Below are positions 27,206-35,514 of a stretch of DNA of 64,000 nt, in pieces. The notes under the pieces are model-generated. The model was not told the DNA's origin. It saw nothing but the letters and a program-made list of their open reading frames with translations, and did no database searches. Numbering within the stretch: position 1 is the stretch's first letter; each line of letters begins with the position of its first letter. Origin of the DNA: Methylophaga sp. OBS3 (GTDB taxonomy: Bacteria > Pseudomonadota > Gammaproteobacteria > Nitrosococcales > Methylophagaceae); the NCBI RefSeq assembly GCF_026319325.1, contig NZ_JAPDMU010000001.1:248001-312000 (forward strand), in the 5' to 3' direction. The position numbers and the translations under genes are program-made.

Positions 27206-28263
27206 TTCTGCAACGTTACATCAGCAAAACCATCATAACCAGCACATTACTTGTGCTCTTGGTGCTATTGGCGCTGTATACCTTTATGGATTTTATCGCC
27301 GAGCTTGATGATTTAGGCGAGGGTAGTTATGGCTTGATACAAATCTTGTCGTATCTTGCTATGACCATGCCGAAACGAATATACGAGCTATTACCGATCG
27401 CCGCTTTGCTTGGCAGTGTTTTGGGATTAGGCACTTTGGCTAGTCAGAGTGAGCTTGTGGCGATGCGTGCGGCAGGCGTTTCCGTCGGCGCTATTAACAA
27501 AGCCGTTATGTTTGTCGCGTTGGTATTACTGGTTGCTGCACTGTTTGTAGGTGAAGTATTACGGCCGATTGCCGAACAAAAAGCGATGTCTCTTCAAAAC
27601 TTAGCCAAGACCGGTACAGAAGGCGCGCAGTCTGAATATGGTTTTTGGACACGAGATGGTGAGCACTTTAACCATATTGAACGTATTCATAGTGATGGTC
27701 GTTTCGAAGGCATCAAAATTTATGAGTTTGATGAGAGTCATCAATTGAGAATGGTCACGCGTGCAGCATCAGCACGTTATGACGAGGGCGAATGGGAATT
27801 AAGCGACGTTGTCCAAAGCCAAATTGATAAAGCGGGTATCGAGGTTCGGTCTATCGCTAGGGCGAAATGGCGCTCAAGATTAAACCCAGGAATGCTGAAT
27901 ATTGTTGTCGTTCCACCTGAGTTCTTGCCGGTATGGAGTCTGTTGGACTATGTCAGCTATTTAAAAGAAAACCATCAGGCTGTTAGTCAATATCAATTGG
28001 CTTTCTGGAGCAAAGTCATGATGCCATTAAGCTCTGCGGTAATGGTGTTTCTAGCGGTGCCATTCATCTTTGGACCACTAAGAAGTTCTCCGGTGGGCGC
28101 TCGAATTTTGGCGGGTGCTTTAGTGGGGATAGGGTTTCACTTATTTAACCAAACCTTCCAACATATCGGCTTAGTTTATGGCGTATTGCCATGGCTGGCA
28201 GCTTCATTACCCACCATCATCTTTGCCATCATCGGCATAGTAATGATTCGGCGAGTTCGCTAA
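27202..28263 (+). CDS. lptG: LPS export ABC transporter permease LptG
   Basis: The second permease of the LptB2FG transporter. The 353-residue protein has the same 3 + 3 helix plan with a periplasmic jellyroll domain between. It starts ILQRYISKTII and contains YELLPIAALLGSVLGLG, a conserved LptG segment. The start overlaps the end of lptF by 4 bases. Its stop codon overlaps by 4 bases with the end of the convergent gene on the minus strand. lptB and lptA-C are not in the window. Confidence 0.95.
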   Translation: MILQRYISKTIITSTLLVLLVLLALYTFMDFIAELDDLGEGSYGLIQILSYLAMTMPKRIYELLPIAALLGSVLGLGTLASQSELVAMRAAGVSVGAINKAVMFVALVLLVAALFVGEVLRPIAEQKAMSLQNLAKTGTEGAQSEYGFWTRDGEHFNHIERIHSDGRFEGIKIYEFDESHQLRMVTRAASARYDEGEWELSDVVQSQIDKAGIEVRSIARAKWRSRLNPGMLNIVVVPPEFLPVWSLLDYVSYLKENHQAVSQYQLAFWSKVMMPLSSAVMVFLAVPFIFGPLRSSPVGARILAGALVGIGFHLFNQTFQHIGLVYGVLPWLAASLPTIIFAIIGIVMIRRVR

Positions 28264-28772
28264 TTCAAACTGATTTCGCGAACTGCATCTTCGTTGCCAT
28301 ATTCTGCTAACAATGAGGCAATCAACTCATTATTGGTTTCGACTAGCGATGCAGCATTAGCGTAGGCATCGACATTGTTATCTCTAAAAGCAATCATCAA
28401 TTGCGAAGCGATAGTACCCACAGCATTGAAAGCATCGATTGCTGCTTTAGCGTTCTCAATTTCGGCTGGCGCTGACGCTAACAAGGTTTGGTAATAACTA
28501 GATTGGGCGCTGTAATTCGGTGTAAAGCCGCGTAAATGCCAGACATTAAACCCCCGCGGATCACGCTTTTGTTGATATAGCTTATAAAAAGTAACCAGCG
28601 ACTCTAATTGATTGTAATAGTCATCAGCGACTTGGCTGGTTAACTCGGCCACATTACTTTCTGTAATTTGCTGGATGTCGTTTTCGTCTGCATAAATTGG
28701 CTGGCTGAACATAAAGGCGGGTAAAAAAGCAGCAAAAAACAATCTAAAAAAGTATCGGTGAGCAAAAGCCAT
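28260..28772 (-). CDS. Putative secreted protein of unknown function
   Basis: A 170-residue protein with a signal peptide (MAFAHRYFFRLFFAAFLPAF to YADEND). The mature part is mainly helical: DDYYNQLESLVTFYKLYQQKRDPRGFNVWHLRGFTPN can be seen, followed by alanine-rich helices. No known family was recognised. The start at 28772 is chosen because it puts the signal peptide at the N-terminus; the frame stays open upstream to 28853. It lies downstream of the tRNA-Ala/tRNA-Glu operon terminator and converges on lptG. Confidence 0.68.
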   Translation of the reverse strand: MAFAHRYFFRLFFAAFLPAFMFSQPIYADENDIQQITESNVAELTSQVADDYYNQLESLVTFYKLYQQKRDPRGFNVWHLRGFTPNYSAQSSYYQTLLASAPAEIENAKAAIDAFNAVGTIASQLMIAFRDNNVDAYANAASLVETNNELIASLLAEYGNEDAVREISLN

Positions 28773-28841
28773 TTTGGTAATCCTAGTCTTAATTTGAAAG
28801 GGATTATTGAGGAGAGGGGGCTTATTTGTAAACCGTAGAAA

Positions 28842-28870
28842 CAAAAAAGGCACCGCTCTGCGGTGCCTTT
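28842..28870 (-). terminator. Rho-independent terminator of the tRNA-Ala/tRNA-Glu operon
   Basis: On the minus strand, GGCACCGC and GCGGTGCC form an 8-bp stem (11 bp counting A-T pairs) with a 3-base loop, followed by six T residues. Confidence 0.9.
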
Positions 28871-28896
28871 CGAGTAAGCCAATAAGTTGGCTAATA

Positions 28897-28972
28897 TGGC
28901 GTCCCCAAGGGGATTCGAACCCCTGTTACCGCCGTGAAAGGGCGGTGTCCTAGGCCTCTAGACGATGGGGAC
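28897..28972 (-). tRNA. tRNA-Glu (anticodon TTC)
   Basis: A 76-base cloverleaf with encoded CCA. The acceptor stem GTCCCCA pairs with TGGGGAC, the anticodon loop is CTTTCAC between CCGCC and GGCGG, and the T-loop carries GTTCGAATC. It is the second gene of a two-tRNA transcript. Confidence 0.97.
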
Positions 28973-28994
28973 CTAAAACTGTTTCTTTCGGTTT

Positions 28995-29070
<76 letters not shown>

Positions 29071-29084
29071 GAAAGGAAGCGCAC

Positions 29085-29113
29085 ACTATAGGGATTTGGA
29101 CCTTAAGTGTCAA
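29085..29113 (-). promoter_or_regulatory. Near-consensus promoter of the tRNA-Ala/tRNA-Glu operon
   Basis: On the minus strand, perfect -35 TTGACA (29113-29108), a 17-base spacer and -10 TATAGT (29090-29085). G/C bases follow the -10, as in stringently controlled stable-RNA promoters. Transcription would start about 8 bases before tRNA-Ala. Confidence 0.8.
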
Positions 29114-29248
29114 CAATATTTTTGAAAAAAAATTCATGTCGGGCGGCATTAGCAGGCGCTTAACAAGGGGGTATTGTATCGTGATAAATATAAGTTATTG
29201 ATGTGTTGGGTGAAATTAAAATTGCGCATCGTATGGTATGGCTGAGAT

Positions 29249-29277
29249 TTGATGATTGGCTTTGAGTATGCGATAAA
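29249..29277 (+). promoter_or_regulatory. Candidate promoter of lptD
   Basis: TTGATG at 29249-29254, a 17-base spacer and GATAAA at 29272-29277, with TGC just before the -10 giving an extended -10 element. It leaves a leader of about 60 bases before lptD. Nothing else was recognised in the 270 bases between tRNA-Ala and lptD, and no clear sigma-E site was seen. Confidence 0.45.
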
Positions 29278-29342
29278 TTGAAGATTAATTATTAGTCATT
29301 GGCGGCGCTAGTTAGGGCCGTGTCAGCTGTTTGAGGATACAC

Positions 29343-31604
29343 ATGCGCAAATTAATGTTATTAACTGCTGGCATTTGTGCCTGCTACGGCCAAAGTAGCT
29401 TTGCCTTCGACAATAATATTCTTCCTGCCCGATGTGATCGCCCCGATAACGATTTTTTCTTACCTGAAGGATTATCTCCAGATCTTAGCGAAGTGAATGT
29501 CGACGCAGATAATGCGCAGTTTGTTGAAAATGGCACATCCGTATTCACAGGTAATGTTGAAGTTTTACGTGGTAATCAAAAACTTAACGCTAATAGAGCA
29601 ACCTATAGCCGTCTATATCAAGAAGTGACCGCGCAAGGCGATGTCACGTTGCGTGACAGTGACATGTATATAGAAGCTGAACAAGCAGAGTGGTCTTTAT
29701 TAGATGATAAAGGCGCGATGATCGATGCCGAATATCGCATTCGTCTGCAAAATGCCCGGGGTAATGCGAGTTCGGTCTTTCGCCAAGGTACAGCAAAAAC
29801 AGATTTAAAAAACGCAACCTACACGACGTGTGCAGAAGATGATGAGTTCTGGATTTTAGAGGCTGATGAAGTCAACCTTAACCATGAAACAGCGGTCGGT
29901 ACGGCAGAAGATGTGGTTTTGCGTATGAAAGGCGTGCCAATTTTTTACACGCCTTATATTAGTTTCCCGTTAAGTGATGCACGTAAATCTGGTTTTTTAA
30001 TCCCATCAATTGGTAATAGTGATGAAACCGGTTTTGATACCAGTATTCCGTATTACTGGAATATTGCCCCTAACCAAGATGCCACTATCACACCGCGTTA
30101 TATGTCTGACCGTGGTTTATTGTTGAGCGGCGAATATCGTTATTTAACTGAAAACTCAGAAGGCACGTTAGATGCGGGTTACTTGAGTCGTGATAGCCTG
30201 CGCTATGACGGTGATGAGTTAAATCCTTATTATGATGAAGCACGTAACCATTTCAGTTGGCAACATCAAGGACGTTTCAATTCACGTTGGTCGAATGTCG
30301 TTGATTACAACTATGTGTCTGATCGTAACTACCTAGAAGATTTCAGCGGCAATCTAAGCCTGAGTAGTACCACGCATTTACGACGCATGGCGCGTGTCAA
30401 TTACAGTGGTGATATTTGGCGTTTTGGCGCTATGGCACAAGGCTTCCAAACATTATTTGAAGATGTTCAGGAACCATACAAACAATTACCACAGTTAACA
30501 CTTCGTGGTTTCTTACCCGATCAAGCGTTGGGTTTAACCTATGAACTTGAGACTGAATTCACGGCGTTTGATAGTGATGATCGTGTGACGGGGCAGCGTT
30601 TTGATTTTGAACCATCAATCAGTCTGCCGTGGGGTAATGCAGGGATGTTCGCTACGCCACGCGTAGCAATTAAACAAAGTAACTATTCTTTGGACAACCT
30701 TGAGCGGCAACCTCAATACCAAGAAAGCTCAATTAGCCGAACCGTGCCAATTCTAAGTATGGACAGTGGTTTGGTTTTTGAGAAGCCGCTGAAATTTAAC
30801 AAAAAAAACTTTATTCAAACTTTGGAGCCTCGCGCATTCTATTTGTATATACCTGAGCGTGACCAAAGTGATATTCCGTTGTTTGATACCAATTTGCGGA
30901 CATTCACCATGGGAAGTTTGTTTAGCCATGATCGTTTTACTGGTCCTGACCGTGTTGGTGATGCAAACCAATTATCGCTGGCGTTAACGAGTCGAATTAT
31001 CGATCAAGAGACTGGTCGTGAACGATTGGCAGTGACCTTAGGGCAAATTCAATATTTTGATGACCGCAATGTGACGTTGCGAGCTAATCAGGCGAGTGAA
31101 GATCGTAGCGACTCAGATTATATCGCTGAGGTTATTGCCAGTATTACCAAGAACTGGACTGCAGCTGCCCAGTTACAGTGGGATCCAGATCAAAGCCGTA
31201 CCTCAGTTGGCACAACCCAACTTCGTTACCGTGGTGATAACGGCGGAATCTTCAATATTTCACACCGTTACCGTCGAGAAGGTGAGCTGGATACACAATT
31301 CAGTAACATTATTGGGTTAGAACAAGTCGATATCTCTGCCAGTTTGCCAATTAACGACACTTGGAGTGTGATAGGTCGTTACTATCGTTCATTAGACGAT
31401 CAACGTACTTTAGAAACATTGGCGGGTGTGGAATACAACAGTTGCTGTTGGGCGACACGATTTGTTTTCCGTGACTACATCAATGACGTTAGTAGCGAAG
31501 ATCGTAATACCGCATTTTTTATCGAGATCCAACTGAAAGGTCTGGGTAGCTTTGGTAATAAGACCGATAGCTTGTTGCAAGACAGCATAATCGGCTACGA
31601 ATAA
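29343..31604 (+). CDS. lptD: LPS-assembly protein LptD
   Basis: The outer-membrane barrel that, with LptE, inserts lipopolysaccharide into the outer leaflet. The 753-residue protein has a signal peptide (MRKLMLLTAGICACYG to FAF), an OstA-like jellyroll domain (about 50-180), and a large barrel ending in an aromatic-rich strand. The start at 29343 is preferred over a TTG at 29331 because GAGGA lies 5 bases upstream of it. surA follows after 115 bases; SurA helps fold LptD in E. coli. Confidence 0.95.
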   Translation: MRKLMLLTAGICACYGQSSFAFDNNILPARCDRPDNDFFLPEGLSPDLSEVNVDADNAQFVENGTSVFTGNVEVLRGNQKLNANRATYSRLYQEVTAQGDVTLRDSDMYIEAEQAEWSLLDDKGAMIDAEYRIRLQNARGNASSVFRQGTAKTDLKNATYTTCAEDDEFWILEADEVNLNHETAVGTAEDVVLRMKGVPIFYTPYISFPLSDARKSGFLIPSIGNSDETGFDTSIPYYWNIAPNQDATITPRYMSDRGLLLSGEYRYLTENSEGTLDAGYLSRDSLRYDGDELNPYYDEARNHFSWQHQGRFNSRWSNVVDYNYVSDRNYLEDFSGNLSLSSTTHLRRMARVNYSGDIWRFGAMAQGFQTLFEDVQEPYKQLPQLTLRGFLPDQALGLTYELETEFTAFDSDDRVTGQRFDFEPSISLPWGNAGMFATPRVAIKQSNYSLDNLERQPQYQESSISRTVPILSMDSGLVFEKPLKFNKKNFIQTLEPRAFYLYIPERDQSDIPLFDTNLRTFTMGSLFSHDRFTGPDRVGDANQLSLALTSRIIDQETGRERLAVTLGQIQYFDDRNVTLRANQASEDRSDSDYIAEVIASITKNWTAAAQLQWDPDQSRTSVGTTQLRYRGDNGGIFNISHRYRREGELDTQFSNIIGLEQVDISASLPINDTWSVIGRYYRSLDDQRTLETLAGVEYNSCCWATRFVFRDYINDVSSEDRNTAFFIEIQLKGLGSFGNKTDSLLQDSIIGYE

Positions 31605-31719
31605 AGTCAACTTTCGGTATGATGTTTGGTCAAATTGTTCTGCAGGTAACCTTAATTCAATATTCTGATGTAGGTAATACCGCATAATCTGAAATCCTAA
31701 ACGGAGTACAGCATTTTTC

Positions 31720-32985
31720 ATGATTAAGTATGTAATCGCCGGCCTGTTATTAGCTGGCAATGTAATGGCCGCACCGCTGGATCGGATTATCGCCGTAGTT
31801 AACGAAGATGTGGTTTTGGAAAGTGAATTACAGGCAATGACGCAAAATGTGCGTCAGCAAATTCGGCAACGAAATGGTGCAATGCCATCCTCAGATGTCT
31901 TACGCAGACAAGTTCTGGAACGTTTGATAATGCAGCGAATTCAACTGCAACGTGCCGAACAAACGGGTGTTCGTGTCTCTGATGATGCACTTAATGCTGC
32001 TTTAACTCAGATCGCTCAAAACAATAATATGACGCTCAGAGAGTTCCGTGATGTTATTGAGCAAGATGGTTATCGTTTCACTGATTTCCGTGAAAACATT
32101 CGTGAAGAAATGATCATCACACGTCTGCGCAAGGCACAAGTTGAAGACAGCATTGTCATTTCTGAACGTGAAGTCGATAACTTTTTAGCGACGCAAACTC
32201 TGCAAGGCGAGGCTGAAACTACCTATCGTCTGCAACATATTTTGGTTAGTGTACCCGAGGCCGCTTCACCAGAAGATATCCAAGATGCCGAGCAAAGATT
32301 AGCCCAAATCCAAACCTTATTAAGAGATGGTGGTGACTTTGCTGAAGTCGCTGCAGGGTACTCAGATGGCCAAAATGCATTAGAGGGTGGAGAGCTTGGT
32401 TGGCGTAAGCAGGGTGAATTACCATCATTATTTGCTAATGTGGTACCGACTTTAGCGAAAGGTGAAGTCAGTGATGTTATCCGTAGTGGTAGTGGTTTTC
32501 ACTTGGTTCGTGTTGCTGATAAGAAAAGTGAAGAAACGCATTTGGTCAGTCAAACATTAGCTAGCCACATTCTGCTCAAAACGACAGAAGTTATGAGCGA
32601 TGAAGAAGCACAAAGTCGCCTAGAACAGTTACGTGAGCGTCTGTTGAATGGCGAAGATTTTGCTGAGCTTGCTCGGGCGCATTCTGAAGATACTGGGTCG
32701 GCAATTGAAGGTGGTAGCTTAGGCTGGGTGAGTCCTGGTGTGATGGTTCCTGAGTTTGAAGAGAAAATGAACGGTTTGGCTGAGGGTGAGATCAGTGATG
32801 TTTTCCAGAGTCGCTTCGGTTGGCACTTAATTAAAGTTGAAGACCGCCGTGAAGAAAATATGGCAGAGGAATACAACCGTAACCAGGCGCGTGAACAATT
32901 ACGTCAACGTAAAGTAGAAGAAGAATTAGAAAGCTGGTTACGTGCTTTACGTGATGAAGCTTATGTTGAATATCGCGAATCTTGA
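31720..32985 (+). CDS. surA: Periplasmic chaperone and peptidyl-prolyl isomerase SurA
   Basis: Escorts outer-membrane proteins across the periplasm. The 421-residue protein has a signal peptide (to about residue 18), the SurA N-terminal domain starting LDRIIAVVNEDVVLESEL, two parvulin domains (about 165-265 and 280-380, each with a HIL...GG.LGW pattern) and a C-terminal helix. The stop codon overlaps the pdxA start (TGATG), so the two genes are translationally coupled. Confidence 0.96.
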   Translation: MIKYVIAGLLLAGNVMAAPLDRIIAVVNEDVVLESELQAMTQNVRQQIRQRNGAMPSSDVLRRQVLERLIMQRIQLQRAEQTGVRVSDDALNAALTQIAQNNNMTLREFRDVIEQDGYRFTDFRENIREEMIITRLRKAQVEDSIVISEREVDNFLATQTLQGEAETTYRLQHILVSVPEAASPEDIQDAEQRLAQIQTLLRDGGDFAEVAAGYSDGQNALEGGELGWRKQGELPSLFANVVPTLAKGEVSDVIRSGSGFHLVRVADKKSEETHLVSQTLASHILLKTTEVMSDEEAQSRLEQLRERLLNGEDFAELARAHSEDTGSAIEGGSLGWVSPGVMVPEFEEKMNGLAEGEISDVFQSRFGWHLIKVEDRREENMAEEYNRNQAREQLRQRKVEEELESWLRALRDEAYVEYRES

Positions 32986-33965
32986 TGACAATTAAGAGAC
33001 TAGCCATCACGGCTGGTGAGCCAGCGGGTATTGGCCCCGACTTGGTATTAATGCTGGCTGCAAATAACTTTGAGCATGAATTGGTTGTTATTGCCGATCC
33101 GCTATTATTATCTGAGCGTGCCAAGCAACTTGGTATTACAGTTGAATTAATCCCGGTCAATTTAAAAGAACCTGCTGTAGCAAGTCAGTCAGGTGTCATT
33201 CGATATTTGCCTGTCTCTTTAGATTCGACAGTAACAGCAGGTAAATTAAATTCTGCAAATGCATCTTATGTTTTAGAGACGCTTAGGATTGCTGCCGAAG
33301 GATGCATGATAGGCCAATTTGATGGCGTGGTAACTGCCCCTGTTCACAAAGGCGTAATCAATGATGCCGGTATCAGCTTTAGTGGTCACACTGAGTTTTT
33401 TGCAGAACAAGCGGGCGTTGATAAAGTCGTTATGATGCTGGCAACGCCAGAGTTACGCGTGGCACTTGCCACAACGCATCTGCCATTAAACAAAGTTAGT
33501 GAAGCAATTACCCAGCCTGAACTGACTCAAATCATCAATATTATTCAACATAGTTTGCAACAACAATTCGACCTCGCTCAGCCCAAAATAGCGGTTTGTG
33601 GTTTAAATCCGCATGCAGGAGAGGGGGGCCATCTTGGTCGAGAAGAAATTGATGTTATCGAGCCCGTTATCCAGTCTGCAATGAAGGCGGGTATCGCTGC
33701 CTCAGGTCCATGGCCTGCCGACACGATTTTTGTTAAAAGCCGTTTGGATGATTATGACGTTGTGTTAGCGATGTATCATGACCAAGGGCTACCAGTGTTA
33801 AAGCATCAAGGCTTTGGTGAAGCAGTCAATATTACGCTAGGCTTACCTTTTATCCGAACATCAGTTGACCATGGCACCGCATTAGATCTAGCAGGAACTG
33901 GTAAAGCTGAAGTCGGTAGTTTGGTTGCTGCGGTTAATATGGCGTTATTAATGTCATCACATTAA
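32985..33965 (+). CDS. pdxA: 4-hydroxythreonine-4-phosphate dehydrogenase PdxA
   Basis: An NAD-dependent step of pyridoxal phosphate synthesis by the DXP-dependent route. The protein of about 326 residues begins with ITAGEPAGIGPDLVL, and has metal-binding histidines in SGHTEFFAEQ and MYHDQGLPVLK and the GLPFIRTSVDHGTALD motif. The ATG at 32985, overlapping the surA stop codon, is preferred over the TTG at 32982. rsmA follows after 19 bases. Confidence 0.95.
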   Translation: MTIKRLAITAGEPAGIGPDLVLMLAANNFEHELVVIADPLLLSERAKQLGITVELIPVNLKEPAVASQSGVIRYLPVSLDSTVTAGKLNSANASYVLETLRIAAEGCMIGQFDGVVTAPVHKGVINDAGISFSGHTEFFAEQAGVDKVVMMLATPELRVALATTHLPLNKVSEAITQPELTQIINIIQHSLQQQFDLAQPKIAVCGLNPHAGEGGHLGREEIDVIEPVIQSAMKAGIAASGPWPADTIFVKSRLDDYDVVLAMYHDQGLPVLKHQGFGEAVNITLGLPFIRTSVDHGTALDLAGTGKAEVGSLVAAVNMALLMSSH

Positions 33966-33984
33966 ATAGTGAGTCAAATTTTAG

Positions 33985-34764
33985 ATGTACCCACAAGCTA
34001 GAAAACGTTTCGGACAAAACTTTTTACAAGATGATGCCATCATTGATTCAATTGTTGCGGCAATTAGTCCCGAAGGACATCAGCATCTTGTTGAAATTGG
34101 TCCAGGCCGGGGGGCATTAACAGCACCGTTGTTGGCTTCAGGTGCACAGCTTGATGTTATCGAATTAGATAGAGATCTTGTTCCCCTTTTGCAAAATCAA
34201 TTCAACACCGCTGACAATCTGACGATGCACAATGCGGATGCGTTGCAATTTGATTATCGGCCGTTAGCTGCTGATGGTAAAAAGTTACGTGTGATTGGCA
34301 ACTTGCCATATAACATCACAACGCCACTACTTTTCCACTTATTGTCTCAATCAGAAGTGATTGAAGACATGTGTTTTATGTTGCAGAAAGAAGTAGTTGA
34401 GCGCATATGTGCCGCACCAGGTAGTAAACAGTACGGTAGGCTAACAATTATGTTGCAATATCAATGTGCTGCTGAGAGCCTATTTAATGTGCCGCCAGAA
34501 GCATTTGAGCCAATGCCTAAAGTGGACTCAGCAATCATATACCTACAGCCGAGACAACAGCCTCTAGCTGGGCAAGTTGATAGTGAGCAACTTAACAAAC
34601 TTGTGACACAGGCTTTTAGTCAACGCCGAAAAACAATCGCTAACACATTGAAAAAACTAGTAACTATTGAACAGCTTGAAGCCGCTGAAATAGCACCTGA
34701 ACAGCGACCAGAAACTATATCTATAGAACAGTTTGTTCGCTTGGCCCAGATAGTCACGGATTAA
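33985..34764 (+). CDS. rsmA: 16S rRNA dimethyladenosine transferase RsmA (KsgA)
   Basis: Dimethylates two adjacent adenines near the 3' end of 16S rRNA late in 30S assembly. The 259-residue protein starts KRFGQNFLQDD and contains the SAM motif VEIGPGRGALT, the acidic IELDRDL, and the catalytic NLPYNITTPL motif. The C-terminal helical domain has FSQRRKTIANTLKK. It ends the lptD-surA-pdxA-rsmA cluster; the apaG and apaH genes that often follow are absent here. Confidence 0.96.
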   Translation: MYPQARKRFGQNFLQDDAIIDSIVAAISPEGHQHLVEIGPGRGALTAPLLASGAQLDVIELDRDLVPLLQNQFNTADNLTMHNADALQFDYRPLAADGKKLRVIGNLPYNITTPLLFHLLSQSEVIEDMCFMLQKEVVERICAAPGSKQYGRLTIMLQYQCAAESLFNVPPEAFEPMPKVDSAIIYLQPRQQPLAGQVDSEQLNKLVTQAFSQRRKTIANTLKKLVTIEQLEAAEIAPEQRPETISIEQFVRLAQIVTD

Positions 34765-34880
34765 CTGACAAAATTTATGTTGCTAAGCTGCGGCTGTTTT
34801 CGCAGAAAGCATTGATAGATCTTGCTTTAGACCTTGTTCACAAATCCATTTAAATAACTGGTTAAAGCTCTTTCATTGTC

Positions 34881-34910
34881 TTGACACGCTGATTTTGCTG
34901 TAGTTAGATA
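34881..34910 (+). promoter_or_regulatory. Candidate promoter of the HU/tRNA transcript
   Basis: Perfect -35 TTGACA at 34881-34886, an 18-base spacer and a weak -10 TAGATA at 34905-34910. The leader to the HU start codon would be about 70 bases. Confidence 0.5.
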
Positions 34911-34987
34911 CACACAACCAATAGGCCCGTGGAATGGCGGCGATTGGGACTCGACGAAAAATATATAATGACATGAGGAATTAAGCT

Positions 34988-35260
34988 GTGAATAAATCTG
35001 AATTAATCGATGCAGTTGCTGCAGCTGCAGATATCTCTAAAGCAAAAGCGGCACAAGCAGTTGATGGTGTAACTGCTGCTGTCACGAAAGCCCTCAGCAA
35101 AGGTGATCAAGTTACTTTGGTTGGCTTTGGTACATTTTCTGTTCGTGAGCGTGCAGCTCGCACAGGCCGTAACCCACGCACTGGTGAAGAAATTAAAATC
35201 GCAGCTGCAAAAATTCCTGCATTTAAAGCTGGTAAAGCTCTGAAGGATGCTGTAAACTAG
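34988..35260 (+). CDS. hupB: DNA-binding protein HU (beta type)
   Basis: A small nucleoid protein that bends DNA. The 90-residue protein starts [21 protein letters not shown] and carries the family's DNA-binding arm ([24 protein letters not shown]). It uses a GTG start codon at 34988 with GAGGAA 7 bases upstream. Two tRNA genes and ppiD follow. The E. coli order hupB-ppiD supports the beta assignment. Confidence 0.95.
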   Translation: MNKSELIDAVAAAADISKAKAAQAVDGVTAAVTKALSKGDQVTLVGFGTFSVRERAARTGRNPRTGEEIKIAAAKIPAFKAGKALKDAVN

Positions 35261-35272
35261 TCGTTTTTCTTG

Positions 35273-35348
35273 GGGTGCTTAGCTCAGCTGGGAGAGCATC
35301 GCCCTTACAAGGCGAGGGTCGGGGGTTCGAACCCCTCAGCACCCACCA
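35273..35348 (+). tRNA. tRNA-Val (anticodon TAC)
   Basis: A 76-base cloverleaf with encoded CCA. GGGTGCT pairs with AGCACCC, the anticodon stem TCGCC/GGCGA holds loop CTTACAA, and the T-loop reads GTTCGAACC. It starts 12 bases after HU and is probably processed from the same transcript. Confidence 0.97.
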
Positions 35349-35357
35349 GGAATAACA

Positions 35358-35434
35358 GGAGCGGTAGTTCAGCTGGTTAGAATGCTGGCCTGTCACGCCG
35401 GAGGTCGCGGGTTCGAGTCCCGTCCGCTCCGCCA
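35358..35434 (+). tRNA. tRNA-Asp (anticodon GTC)
   Basis: A 77-base cloverleaf with encoded CCA. GGAGCGG pairs with CCGCTCC, the anticodon loop is CTGTCAC, and the T-loop reads GTTCGAGTC. It follows tRNA-Val after 9 bases and is followed by a terminator. Confidence 0.97.
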
Positions 35435-35443
35435 ATACGAAAG

Positions 35444-35471
35444 AAGGCGCATTCAATGCGCCTTTTTTTTT
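35444..35471 (+). terminator. Rho-independent terminator after tRNA-Asp
   Basis: AAGGCGCA and TGCGCCTT form an 8-bp stem with a TTCAA loop, followed by an uninterrupted run of T residues. It ends the HU-tRNA-Val-tRNA-Asp transcript. Confidence 0.92.
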
Positions 35472-35514
35472 GCGCTGAATTTGACGCAATTTCATACATT
35501 AAAGGTTCGTCTTT

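Noticed and set aside
34964-34969. Perfect TATAAT just before the HU gene as its promoter
   Set aside because: Transcription would begin at or inside the ribosome-binding site (34975-34980), and no -35 lies at the right distance. The TTGACA at 34881 is more likely part of the real promoter.
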